Shown piece by piece: positions 19,001-28,000 of a stretch of 64,000 bases of DNA; position 1 is the stretch's first letter, and the number at the start of each line of letters is the position of its first letter. Source of the stretch: UBA4416 sp040389965 (GTDB taxonomy: Bacteria > Bacteroidota > Bacteroidia > B-17B0 > Aurantibacillaceae); assembly GCA_040389965.1 (NCBI GenBank), contig JAZJZF010000083.1:14422-78421 (forward strand). The letters are read 5' to 3'. Under the pieces are notes generated by a model that did not search any database, was not told where the DNA came from, and was given only the letters and a program-made list of their open reading frames with translations. Made by a program: the position numbers and the translations under genes.

Positions 19001-20348
19001 AGCACAGGGAGTTACGTTAATACCAACAACGAATGCAAGCATTTATTTATGGAGCAATGGTTCCACGCAATCTACATTGAATGTAAATAATAATGGCAAT
19101 TATGCTTTAACCGTTACGGCCGCAAATGGCTGTAAAGCATCTGATACCATTAATGTTAATCTGTTACCATCGCCTATTGTTAATTTAGGATCCGATGCTA
19201 TAGTCTGCGGTTCAAAGTTATTGGATGCTCAAAATACAGGCTTCAGTTATTTATGGTCTACCTCAAACACTACACAAACCATTACGGCTGTCAATACCGG
19301 TTCTTATGCGGTAACGGTTACAAACACAGGGAATGGCTGTGTTGGAAAAGACACTATAAACTTAATTATTGATACACCTATTAATGTGTTTTTAGGTAAT
19401 GACACCTCAACGTGTTCAAACAATGCCTTTGTTTTAAATGCAGGTAATACGGGTTCATCTTATAACTGGTCGAATAGCGATACAACGCAAACAGTTGTGG
19501 TTGGAAGCTCCGGTGCTTATGGTGTAACCGTAACTAACGGTGCCTGTTCTGCCTTTGATGCAGTTACTATTTCTGTATTAAATGCACCGGTTATTAATTT
19601 AGGAAATAATATCAGGTACTTATGCGGTAACGGCTCTGTGGTATTAAATGCAGGTTCAACAGGAACAGTAAGCTGGGGAAGTAGCAACGGATTTAGTTCC
19701 AATCAGCATGTGGTAAGTGTTTCGCAAACGGGAAATTATTGGGCAACAATTTCTAACGGAGCTTGCTCTGCCAGCGATACCGTACAGGTTATTCAATCCA
19801 ATCTGGTACTTAGTGCTTATTTTATTGCGTCAACAGTTGATACGGTTGGAAAACCTGTTAAGTTTGTGGATGTTTCGGAGCCTACTCCTACAACCTGGAG
19901 CTGGGATTTTGGAGACGGATTTTATAGTACAGAACAAAGCCCTGAACATGCTTTCTTAACAGCACAAACGTATAGCGTTACCTTATTGATCAGCAATGGT
20001 TTCTGCGAAAGCCAGATCACTAAGGCTTTACAGGTATTAAGAAAAGCCTCTGTTATTCCTAAAGAGAATCCAACAAGTCTTGGCCTGCTTAATTTTGGGC
20101 TATATCCTAATCCAGCCGACAGATCCTTTAAAACCATACTGGAACTGAATGATGTAGCCAACATCGATTTTACGATCTATGATGTAACAGGTAAAATGGT
20201 TTACAAATTATTTAAAAACCAGGTTTCTGTTTTTGATGAAGAAATAAATATTGAATTCCTTAAGAACGGGTTGTACATGGTTGAGGTTGTTGCTCAAAGT
20301 AATAAAGGATTTGTAAAACAAAAGAGTAAATTGGTTGTCGTGAAATAG
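16023..20348 (+). CDS. Large PKD-repeat adhesin with T9SS type A sorting domain
   Basis: 1441 residues. A signal peptide (about 1-21, ending ASAQ) and a non-repetitive N-terminal region (about 22-340) are followed by PKD domains (about 425-850, motifs YAWDFGDAS, YNWNFGNGS, YQWDFGN). Then come Ig-like repeats of about 85 residues with a recurring LDAGN/LNAGYPGSTYTW pattern (about 850-1280), and one more PKD (TWSWDFGDGF). The last about 80 residues (LLNFGLYPNPADRSF, then the YDVTGKMVYKL and FLKNGLYMVEV strands) are a type A T9SS sorting domain. It should be exported by T9SS and anchored on the cell surface. It is translationally linked to the second collar gene and followed by a secreted protein gene. 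Function: probably adhesion or scaffolding. Confidence 0.9.
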   Translation: MVHLKKIVFVLLALLGIEASAQFSVTNPQGICIKGNAYMYIRKDNTLHVDGNFVNNNTSTIVTQYFRSNGTISLTGNLITTSPMICTRASSLTSTCKFIFSPRTDTVNIINNNDSLILYHVILNKPASVIKLGSGAKVKILDTLDFQGGSIQLNGGIVHLNEVHGTPSYINHPYLKNERHSSRIFGDSGYVEMRPLITVSTTATNGFVNPANLGVSLTYTDVVNDSLFLRRGHTKQIYAGNGSITRYFDVIGRGDGITEPIKINYIDSAEYINLGINRNNFKIFASQGADINYIELPGTNTITAHLADATTTTFTAGNISPNNFRVTVADNICTNPPISALPSGTIHLCAGATTVLDAGNNTVIPNSSLVWNWSGGSPTVTATTQTLAVSSNTAMQQFVVVLRDVRGCITKDTVFVAATAPTPTVTIYGASKCSNDSLKLKALSGVTSGTITNYYWQFGDATTYNTALNDTIKKLYPAAGIYTVGLTVTSNYGCTASATQSVVAIPLPHADFVSNFDCANNWMSFTSTSTVSPIAGSITQNYWNFNTATTSTLTPFGATISPNYSYTPGTYSVQLVVKTGSGSCRDTIIKTITVYQKNVSAFTTSNACLGDTVSFANTSVCNTGPCNYAWDFGDASQSVALNPKHVYTSSGAYNIKLKVFNTLACTDSVTVPVIISPKPSIAFTTTSPLCLGNASYFTNTTSIATGSIVSYNWNFGNGSTSTNTNTSLTYTAAGNYNVSLTATSNLGCSATLIQNVLIAPKPTAQYNVANACLGQSSNFNDNSIGTGLSYQWDFGNTITSTSANPNYTYPSAGTYSTSLIVTNGSGCSDTSNVNTTVYTIPAPALGGIITTCGTSYTLNAGPGTSYLWQPMNATSQSVTISTNGNYSVTVTNGNGCTGSDQVYVGLNLPVKPHLGHDTISCGPYVLNAGYPGSTYTWTPTAFTQTILATATLPSTYIVTVTDINGCVGKDTVVVSVNTPPTLSLGPNITQCKTAQGVTLIPTTNASIYLWSNGSTQSTLNVNNNGNYALTVTAANGCKASDTINVNLLPSPIVNLGSDAIVCGSKLLDAQNTGFSYLWSTSNTTQTITAVNTGSYAVTVTNTGNGCVGKDTINLIIDTPINVFLGNDTSTCSNNAFVLNAGNTGSSYNWSNSDTTQTVVVGSSGAYGVTVTNGACSAFDAVTISVLNAPVINLGNNIRYLCGNGSVVLNAGSTGTVSWGSSNGFSSNQHVVSVSQTGNYWATISNGACSASDTVQVIQSNLVLSAYFIASTVDTVGKPVKFVDVSEPTPTTWSWDFGDGFYSTEQSPEHAFLTAQTYSVTLLISNGFCESQITKALQVLRKASVIPKENPTSLGLLNFGLYPNPADRSFKTILELNDVANIDFTIYDVTGKMVYKLFKNQVSVFDEEINIEFLKNGLYMVEVVAQSNKGFVKQKSKLVVVK

Positions 20349-20391
20349 ATGTATGCATCTGTTATTTAATAATTACCTACCGCATTTTAAA

Positions 20392-21315
20392 ATGAAATAT
20401 AACTATTTAATTGTTCTTCTTTTTACAGGATTACTTGCGTTTCCACAGGGCGATCTTACAAAACAAATACAAACATTAATGAGCCAGCTCCGTGCTCAGC
20501 AGCCTGTAACTGTTGATCGCGGCAAAATTATAGCATCAGCAAATTATAAAGAAACGTCTGAAGTATTAACTAAATATGCAAGCGATACGGTTTTAAATGT
20601 ACGATACGAAGCTCTGAATATGCTTTCCCAATCAGCTATCCGTTCAAAAGATAAAACCCTGATCAAAAAATCAATCCGTAATACCATTAAAAATAGTGTG
20701 ATTAATAATACCATTAATAACCAGATCGTAAATCTTTTAAAAAGAAACGCAAAGCAGGATTTTGAAAATGATGAATTAATACTAATGAAAGCCACCCTCG
20801 AAAGCCGGGAAAACAATATTGGTAATCTGGCTAAGATCTATGCGTTTGCGGGCGGAGCAACTGTTTTAATGGATCTGAATGCATTATTGGTGAAACCAAA
20901 TTTGACGAAAGGCGATAAAAAAGATTTAAAACTGGCATTAACAAGATGCGGAGATGAACGCTATGCAACAAAAATGAATGAGACCTTAAAGCAGCAGGTA
21001 GTAAATGATGAATTGATCTATTCAGCTTTACCGGATATATTATATACTAAAAATAAAGCGATGTTCTCTTTTCTGCTAGATGGTATATTAAGTGACAGCA
21101 AAAAATGCAGTAGTGCCAATAACGATGATAATACGCCAATGATATGTGCATACAGGCTCATCGAACAACTGGCACCAGAGATTGTAGATTTTCCTGCTAC
21201 AGTAAACGAAAAAGGCGAAATTAATTCGAAAGACCTTCCTAAAACCTTAACAGAGGTAAGAGAATGGATCAAAAAAAATAAAGACACTTTCGTTATAAAT
21301 ACTGCTGTTTACTAA
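20392..21315 (+). CDS. Exported helical-repeat protein of unknown function
   Basis: 307 residues from the ATG at 20392. An in-frame ATG at 20353 would add 13 residues in front of the signal sequence, so the later one is chosen. The signal peptide is about 1-19 (LLFTGLLAFPQG). The mature part is alpha-helical and rich in Lys, Asn and Leu, with helix pairs reminiscent of HEAT-like repeats (SDTVLNVRYEALNMLSQSA). It includes a CGDERYATKMNET segment and two nearby cysteines late in the chain. I do not recognise the family. It lies 43 bases after the PKD adhesin on the same strand and is probably the last gene of that transcription unit. It may be a periplasmic partner of the adhesin. Confidence 0.75.
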   Translation: MKYNYLIVLLFTGLLAFPQGDLTKQIQTLMSQLRAQQPVTVDRGKIIASANYKETSEVLTKYASDTVLNVRYEALNMLSQSAIRSKDKTLIKKSIRNTIKNSVINNTINNQIVNLLKRNAKQDFENDELILMKATLESRENNIGNLAKIYAFAGGATVLMDLNALLVKPNLTKGDKKDLKLALTRCGDERYATKMNETLKQQVVNDELIYSALPDILYTKNKAMFSFLLDGILSDSKKCSSANNDDNTPMICAYRLIEQLAPEIVDFPATVNEKGEINSKDLPKTLTEVREWIKKNKDTFVINTAVY

Positions 21316-21339
21316 TTGTAAAAAAATAGAAATCGGATT

Positions 21340-22452
21340 TTATTTCAGGACATAGTTTGTGCTTCTTCCTCCGGCATCTTCTTTTAATAAAATATCTTTT
21401 TGTATCAGATCCTGTATGTCTCGTAAAGCTGTATCTGCAGAACATTTAGTTATTTTTGCCCATTTAGAAGAATTTAGTTTTCCGTCAAAACCATCAAATA
21501 ATTTATTGATCATGAGACGTTGACGTTCATTGATGACAGTTTGAATATGTGTATCCCAAAATTTAGTTTTCTTCAGTACACTTTGCAATCGCTGATCAGT
21601 AGTGTTTAAAGCCCGATCGAGGCAATTAAAATACCAGGTTAGCCATTCTGTAATATCTAAATTTCCTTTTTGTGTTTTCTCTAATATGTCATAGTATCCT
21701 TTACGTTCAATACGTATTTGTGCTGACATACTATAAAAACGTTGTGCATCATTATCTGCTTTAGTCAGTTGCATATCAGCAATAGCCCTTGCTATACGGC
21801 CATTGCCATCATCAAAAGGATGTATGGTTACAAACCATAAATGGGCTATCCCGGATTTTAAAACAGCATCCATTTCGGTATGAGCATTGAACCATTTCAA
21901 AAACAGAGTCATTTCACTATTCAAGTGCTTGGCATCCGGTGCTTCATAATGCACTTTTTCTTTTCCCATAGCCCCTGAAATAACCTGCATGGGGCCTTTG
22001 TCGTTATCTCTCCATTTACCAACTATAATTTTATGCATTCCGCTTCGGCCGCCTGGGAATAAGGCAGAATGCCAGCCAAATAGCCGTTCTTTAGTTAATG
22101 GCTTATCATAGTTCTGAGTAGCATCCAGCATCATTTCAACAACACCTTCTACATCTCTGTCAGCCGGTACCATACCAGCTATATCCATTCCCAAACGACG
22201 GGCAATAGATGACCTTACCTGATCCGAATTTAAAAATTCGCCTTCAATTTCCGTTGATTTGAGAACATCCATCGTCAGGGTTTGTAAAGTAGTTTCATTT
22301 CGTGTAACAAAACCCAACAGCTCCATATAACCTTTTAAACGTCCTTGCTTATGTCTTATTTTTGTTAATAAAGGCAATAAAGCTTTGCTGTCCCATGTAA
22401 ATTCAGGCCATTTTTTGTTTTGATGAATATATATTCCGGCTATTCTCCGCAT
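21340..22452 (-). CDS. Fic family protein (DUF4172 N-terminus, wHTH C-terminus), probable AMPylator
   Basis: 370 residues. The N-terminal DUF4172-type region (about 4-85) contains an inhibitory-helix motif STEIEG (66-71), of the (S/T)xxxE(G/N) class, that normally blocks ATP binding in Fic proteins. The catalytic Fic motif HPFDDGNGRIAR is complete at 211-222, so the protein should transfer AMP (or another nucleotide) to hydroxyl groups of a target protein. The C-terminal about 75 residues look like a winged helix (SKWAKITKCSADTALRDIQDL). The gene is monocistronic, converges on the secreted-protein gene at its 3' end, and is preceded by an unusual operator array. The first codons (ATGCGGAGAATAG) themselves form one copy of that repeat, which suggests autoregulation by the winged helix. 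The target is unknown. Confidence 0.92.
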   Translation of the reverse strand: MRRIAGIYIHQNKKWPEFTWDSKALLPLLTKIRHKQGRLKGYMELLGFVTRNETTLQTLTMDVLKSTEIEGEFLNSDQVRSSIARRLGMDIAGMVPADRDVEGVVEMMLDATQNYDKPLTKERLFGWHSALFPGGRSGMHKIIVGKWRDNDKGPMQVISGAMGKEKVHYEAPDAKHLNSEMTLFLKWFNAHTEMDAVLKSGIAHLWFVTIHPFDDGNGRIARAIADMQLTKADNDAQRFYSMSAQIRIERKGYYDILEKTQKGNLDITEWLTWYFNCLDRALNTTDQRLQSVLKKTKFWDTHIQTVINERQRLMINKLFDGFDGKLNSSKWAKITKCSADTALRDIQDLIQKDILLKEDAGGRSTNYVLK

Positions 22453-22548
22453 TTATGCGGTAAAAATACGACTTATTCTCCGCACTTCAAAGCTTATTCT
22501 CCGTATTTTTGCGGAGAATAAATTCTCTAATCTCCGCATGAAATAAAA
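22441..22548. promoter_or_regulatory. Tandem operator array upstream of fic (two 54-bp units)
   Basis: The 8-mer TCTCCGCA (once as TCTCCGTA) begins at 22444, 22477, 22498 and 22531, spacings of 33, 21 and 33 bases. The sequence is therefore two diverged 54-bp tandem units. The first copy in each unit has an inverted half-site exactly 12 bases later (TGCGG at 22456, TGCGGAGA at 22510); 22495-22521 holds the arms of the palindrome TTATTCTCCG / CGGAGAATAA. The array covers the promoter and overlaps the fic start codon, as expected for a cooperatively bound repressor. The binding protein is not proven; the Fic winged helix is the obvious candidate. Confidence 0.75.
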
Positions 22549-22638
22549 ATAAGTTTAATTTACTTACTAAATGCCGACTGAAATTTAAATGAAAAATCCA
22601 TAATTAATTGATAATAAATTAATTATGGATTTTAAATG

Positions 22639-22710
22639 TGGCCTTGCCGGGAATCGAACCTGGATCTCAAGCTTCGGAGGCCCGCATACTATCCATTGTA
22701 CTACAAGGCC
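22639..22710 (-). tRNA. tRNA-Arg (anticodon CCG)
   Basis: On the minus strand a 72-base cloverleaf can be drawn: acceptor stem GGCCTTG/CAAGGCC with discriminator A, D arm GTAC...GTAT, anticodon stem CGGGC/GCTTG with loop CTCCGAA (anticodon CCG, reads CGG), and T loop TTCGATT. The T stem CCAGG/CCCGG has one A-C mismatch. CCA is not encoded. Confidence 0.93.
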
Positions 22711-22738
22711 GTTTTGCGACTGCAAATATATAAATTAT

Positions 22739-24109
22739 TTACACCAGTGGTTGTGCAGTGCCTTGGGTTTGGTAATCTTTTATAAGATCTTTAATGAGCA
22801 AATTACCCTGGCTGGTGTTCAGTACTTCATCCATGCTTTTCATTAAGGTTTGCACCAGTTTTAGTTCGGAAGTGTTTTCCATTGGCAACTCGTTCACACC
22901 TTTTTCATCCAGTTTATCAAGGATGTATTTTACCGTTAATTTAGTGTCGGATATTCCCGGTTGGTAACCCACTTCTTTGTCATTATCCAGTTTAACCTCA
23001 TTAAAAATGCCGGTTTCGGTAAATTCAAATATAATGTTCCGGGCCAAACGAACAGGCAGATCCAGCTTCTTGGCTATCTGCATAGCTGTAAAAGGTGTTT
23101 TTCCTTCATTGAAATTTTTCACAACATGGTTAGCAATTAGTAATGCAATAACACGTTTGTAACGTACACTCATATTATTGATATCGTTTTCGAGTTCATA
23201 ATGATCTACATTTTGATTGGCAAACGTCAGCTCAGCTCCAAACATAACCACAAACCACGAATACTGTACCCATATTAAAAATAACGGGAGGGCCGCAAAA
23301 CTACCATAAATAGTATTGTACTGAGCTACGCCAACCTGGAAGGATACATAAGCCCATTCAAGCAGTTCAAACAATATTGCGGCAATGATTGCACCCATGG
23401 CTGCGCTCTTAAAACCAACCTTTGTATTAGGCAAAGCCATATAAAGAAATACAAACATGCCCCAGATCAAGGCAAATGCAACTATTTTTAAAAGTACAAA
23501 ACCTACAGGACTCAATAATGCAAAATGTGAAGACACATCACTGATCCCTGCTTTTAAACCAACCGTTAAACTTCCTGAAATAATAATAAAAATAGGAGCA
23601 ATAAGCATAATGGATAAATAATCAGTGATCTTTCTTGTCCATACCCTGTCGCGTTTTATTTCCCATATTTCATTAAAGCTGTTTTCGATGCTCCCCAACA
23701 ATTTCATAACCGACCACAGCAATAATACAATACCAACACCTGCAATAAGCCCGCCTTTTGTATTACTCAGCATTTTATCAGCATACACAAAAGCCTGTTT
23801 TAAGACATCCTGCTGATCATTAAAATCCTGCAGTAATTGTTGTTGCAAATTTTCCTGAAAACCAAAGCCTTTGGCAATAGCGAAGGCCAGAGCAATAATG
23901 GGTACAATAGAGAATAAAGTATAGTAAGTTAATGCCGTAGATTTGAGCATACACTTATCTTCATTAAATCCTTTAATGGCTAAAGCAAAAATGCGGAGCT
24001 GCTTTAAAAAAAAGCCCTGCTTCTTGTCCATTTTATCTAACCTTACCCGCCATAACTTATGATTTAAGAAATGGGTAATACGCTTAAAGATGGTAATGAG
24101 GTTTGGCAT
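22739..24109 (-). CDS. YihY/BrkB family inner-membrane protein with C-terminal wHTH-like tail
   Basis: 456 residues. The YihY/virulence factor BrkB core (about 30-300) has six hydrophobic segments and the typical ALTYYTLFSIVPIIALAFAI start, GSFAALPLFLIWVQYSWFVVMFGAEL near the end. Beyond the usual 280-300 residues there is a C-terminal cytoplasmic extension (about 300-456) containing a helix-turn-helix-like segment (FTAMQIAKKLDLPVRLARNIIFEF). The family was once annotated as RNase BN, but that activity is not accepted for it; transport or membrane-integrity roles are discussed. The gene lies downstream of the fatty acid hydroxylase on the same strand with 28 bases between them, and could belong to that transcript. 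Confidence 0.88.
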   Translation of the reverse strand: MPNLITIFKRITHFLNHKLWRVRLDKMDKKQGFFLKQLRIFALAIKGFNEDKCMLKSTALTYYTLFSIVPIIALAFAIAKGFGFQENLQQQLLQDFNDQQDVLKQAFVYADKMLSNTKGGLIAGVGIVLLLWSVMKLLGSIENSFNEIWEIKRDRVWTRKITDYLSIMLIAPIFIIISGSLTVGLKAGISDVSSHFALLSPVGFVLLKIVAFALIWGMFVFLYMALPNTKVGFKSAAMGAIIAAILFELLEWAYVSFQVGVAQYNTIYGSFAALPLFLIWVQYSWFVVMFGAELTFANQNVDHYELENDINNMSVRYKRVIALLIANHVVKNFNEGKTPFTAMQIAKKLDLPVRLARNIIFEFTETGIFNEVKLDNDKEVGYQPGISDTKLTVKYILDKLDEKGVNELPMENTSELKLVQTLMKSMDEVLNTSQGNLLIKDLIKDYQTQGTAQPLV

Positions 24110-24137
24110 AATTTAAAATATTATAATTTAAAGATAA

Positions 24138-25031
24138 TTAAATGGAACCGTTTTCGTGCAATTCTTTTCGAAGTTGTCGGGCGGTTTTCGTGCTGCCATC
24201 ATGACTCCAGCCCGGAGGACCAAATACGTACATGAATTTATGTTTAAAAGAATACCCCTTTTTAAGGTCCTTTCCAATGCTTTTCCACTCATGAAAAACC
24301 ATATGAACGGGATTAAACGAATTTAAATTTGTGGTTAAACCGTATTTCACTTCTTCCTCTTCTTTTGCAAAAGTCCCGAATAGCCTGTCCCATATAATAA
24401 ACACCATTCCCATATTTTTATCGAGGTACCTTACATTGCTGGCATGATGTACACGGTGATGCGAAGGAGTTGATAAAAACCATTCTAAAAAGCCCAGTTT
24501 ACCTACAGTTTTGGTGTGAATTAAGATGCCGTAAATTTGAGTGGCAGCATAAATAAACATGGTATCCAAAGGATCAAATCCGACTAACGACAAGGGAATA
24601 AAATAAATAAAACGGTACAGCGGCTGAAACACAGACGAACGAAAACCTACCGTTAAATTAAACTCTTCCGACGAATGATGTGTTACATGTACTGCCCAGA
24701 AAAAACGACAATAATGATCGACTCGGTGAAGCCAGTAAAACATAAAATCCTGGGAAATCAATAAAATACTCCAGTACAGGAAAGGATGCATTGCTTTATC
24801 AATACCCGTGAATCTGAATTGATAAAAATACCAGAGTACTGCCAGGCAAACCCCTCTGATTAATATATCGAGCGAAAAATTAAGTACCGTTAAATAAATA
24901 TTAGATAAGAGCCCCTTGGTGGAATAATATTTTTTCTCGTGCCAGTAACTGTAAAATATCTCTACACCAATAACAATGGCATAAATGGGAATAGATAATT
25001 TTATCAGAAGTTCCTCTCTGAATTCGTTCAT
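24138..25031 (-). CDS. Fatty acid hydroxylase / sterol desaturase family membrane protein
   Basis: 297 residues, with four to five hydrophobic segments. The histidine clusters expected for a membrane di-iron oxygenase are all present: HRVDHYCRFFWAVHVTHHSSEE (HxxxH plus HxxHH) in the middle, and HTKT and the PSHHRVHHASN box further on (about 190-200). The family inserts hydroxyl groups or double bonds into lipids (fatty acids, sterols, carotenoid-like substrates). The substrate cannot be read from the sequence; bacterial members often act on lipid-A or ornithine-lipid acyl chains. It follows the type B T9SS gene by 12 bases and precedes the YihY gene, all on the minus strand. Confidence 0.88.
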   Translation of the reverse strand: MNEFREELLIKLSIPIYAIVIGVEIFYSYWHEKKYYSTKGLLSNIYLTVLNFSLDILIRGVCLAVLWYFYQFRFTGIDKAMHPFLYWSILLISQDFMFYWLHRVDHYCRFFWAVHVTHHSSEEFNLTVGFRSSVFQPLYRFIYFIPLSLVGFDPLDTMFIYAATQIYGILIHTKTVGKLGFLEWFLSTPSHHRVHHASNVRYLDKNMGMVFIIWDRLFGTFAKEEEEVKYGLTTNLNSFNPVHMVFHEWKSIGKDLKKGYSFKHKFMYVFGPPGWSHDGSTKTARQLRKELHENGSI

Positions 25032-25043
25032 TAATTACGTGCT

Positions 25044-28000
25044 TTAATTACGGAACAAAGATAAGAAGCCTTTTTCAGTTTTAGAAGTGTCTTTAAAATC
25101 AGTATAGGTAACTATGTAATAATAACTGCCATCCGTTGCAAGAGCACCGGTTTTTGTTTTTCCATCCCAATAACCGTTTACACCATCCCATTCGTACATT
25201 TTTATGCCCCAACGGTCAAAAATAATACAACTTAATGTTTTTATACCCTTGGTATTTATTTTAAACAGATCATTTTTGGTATCGTTGTTAGGCGTAAATA
25301 CATTAGGAATATTGATACTGGTTTCATCAATGATTTTAATACATTGAGTGGTTTGATCACTACAGCCCGCATTACTCGCCGTTAATTTAATGCAGCAGGT
25401 TCCTGTATCAGATAACGGAACGCTGATATCTCTTGTATTTGCCGAAATGCCGCAAATGTCCCAATTATAAGTGGTGGCATTAGTACTGTTATTTGTTACA
25501 TGAATAGAAGTACCAAAAGGAACCAATGTACCTTCCTGCACCGAAAATAAGGCAATAGGCTTATTGGAGATAGTAACAGCGGTAGGTAAAATATAAGATG
25601 AACTACAACCCGAGCCAAGATCCGTAACAGTAGCTGAAACCGTATATAAACCTACAGATAAATAGCAATGCGTTGGATTAGTACTGGTACCTGTAGTGCC
25701 ATCGCCAAAAGAATAGGTAATGGTTGTATTGGTTGATACGCTTGTATTTGTGAAAGAGATACAGTTTGTAGATGGAAGACATCCCGAAGTATTAGCTGTT
25801 AAGATACTAAGATTAGGAGAAGGAGAAACATTAACCGTTGTTACAAAATTAGTAGCACATCCATTACCATTAGAACCTGCTACTGTATAATTGGTAGTAG
25901 TAACAGGCGAAGGATTAATAACCGAAGTAGTTTCTCCTGTGTTCCAGGTATAACTTGTAGCACCATTGGCTGTAAGAGCAGCACTTTGCCCTGCACAGAT
26001 AGTTGCCGAAGTAGCGCTGATAGGAGGACCTGTATTTACTGTAACATTGGCTGTTCCCACACCGGTACATCCTCCGGAGCTTGCAGTTACCGCATAAGAA
26101 GTATTACTTGTAGGCGATACCGAAATAGTATTGGTAGTTTGAGTAGTGCTCCAGGTATAAGAAGTAGCTGAACTTGTTGGTGTAAGCACCACCGATTGCC
26201 CTGCACAAATGGTAGGATTATTAACGCTGATACTAAACGCTGCGCCTATAGTCACAGTAGCCGTTTCAATGGTACTGCAGCCTGCGCTTGTTCCAGTTAC
26301 CGTATACACAGTATTAGAGGCAGGAGAAACAGAAATGCTATTGGTAGTTTGTGAGGTACTCCAGCTATAAGAAGATGCTGATCCAATAGCTGTGAGAGTG
26401 GCCGTTTGACCGGGGCAGATCGTAGAACTATTAACGCTAAGTGCTGGTCCTGCAGTTAGACTCACTGTTACTGTATATGGAGAGGTATTGGTACAGCCAT
26501 TACTGTTAGTGGCAAAAACGGTGTAACCTGTAGTTATTACAGGTGTAACGGTTTGTGTACTGGTGTTTACTCCCGTTGACCAGGTATACGTTACAGCCCC
26601 CAAAGCGGTTAAGGTAGAAGATTGTCCGGCGCAAATGCTCGAAGGAGCTGCCGTTACCGTTAATACAGGAAGCGCTCTAACCGTTACGGTTGAGGTAGCA
26701 GAACCGGTACAGGTTCCTGCACTTCCGCTCACAGTGTAGACAGTTGTAGAAGCCGGATTTACAGAAATGGTATTGGTATTAGCACCTGTATTCCAGGTAT
26801 AGCTTGAGGCTGAACTGGCAGTTAATACAGTGCCTGTTCCCTGGCAAATGGTTGCCGACGATACGCTTACGCCAAGTCCGGAACCAATGGTAACGGTTGA
26901 GGTTTGCATGCCACTGCAGGAACCATTAGTACCTGTTACGGTATATACAGTAGTTGTTGCCGGAGAAACAGAAATGGTATTGGTTGTTTGAGTAGTGCTC
27001 CAGCTATAAGAAGTTGCTGAACTCGTAGGAGTTAATACAACAGATTGTCCGGGGCATACAGTTGGATTATTAACGCTGAGAACTAGTCCTGAGTTTACGG
27101 TAATAGTAATAGGTACTCTGTAAATGCCGGGACATAAACCTGCATAAACTGTATAAGTGCCCGCAGTTGGGTAAACCGGAGTTACATAAAGCGTTCCTGT
27201 AGCAACAGCATTTCCGCCTGTAGAGGCATTATACCATTGTGTCGTAGCCGCGGGGTCGTTAGTGGTTGCGGATAAAGTAGCAGATTGATTAGAACAAATA
27301 GTTTGACTGGTAGAAGCCGGCGAAAACGTATAAGTAGGAATTAACTGGCCACTTAACCCTGTATTACCGGATGTTGCTCCATTCATAGGAAATGCTGTTG
27401 TAAATGCAAGTGCATTGCTCACACCATTGGTTCCGCCATTTACATTTTGTGTAAACACGCTTCCGTTTCCGGCAATATAACCGCCGCTTCCGCCGCCGCC
27501 GGGTCCCTGGCCTTCATTTGTCGATGCTCCTGTAATTACCTGGTTGCCTCCTGTTCCGCCGTTAGCATTAGTTGTAATCCCTGAAATAGTGCCATTACTT
27601 TTTAGAATAATTGTACCACCGGCTCCTGCACCACCTGCCCCATCAATACCCTGAGTAGGATTTGAAATAGTTGCATTTCCAAATGCATTGATGCCATTGG
27701 CCCCATTTGCGGTAATGGTTCCTGTACCTGAAATGGTTCCGTAATTCAATAAATAAATAATCCCGCCACCGGCTCCGCCTCCACTGGCGTTAGTTCCATT
27801 CGACTGACTGGCAGATTTATGACCTGCGCCGCCGCCGCCGCCCATGTATATTTTTCCGGTTGAATAATCCAAAGGCCTGCCACCGTAGCCACCGTGTTTT
27901 GGTCTTAAAAAACTACCCCAAAAAGAATTGTTAGGTCCATACACATTTGGGTTTCCGTTTACGGTAGATGTTCCGTAGCCGCCTTTACCACCGCCACTCG

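Noticed and set aside
21316..21339. Terminator between the secreted-protein gene and fic
   Set aside because: Only a weak AAAT/ATTT pairing exists; not enough for a hairpin call.
22739..24109. Ribonuclease BN (rbn)
   Set aside because: The old name for YihY-type proteins; true RNase BN/Z is a metallo-beta-lactamase protein and no such motif is present.
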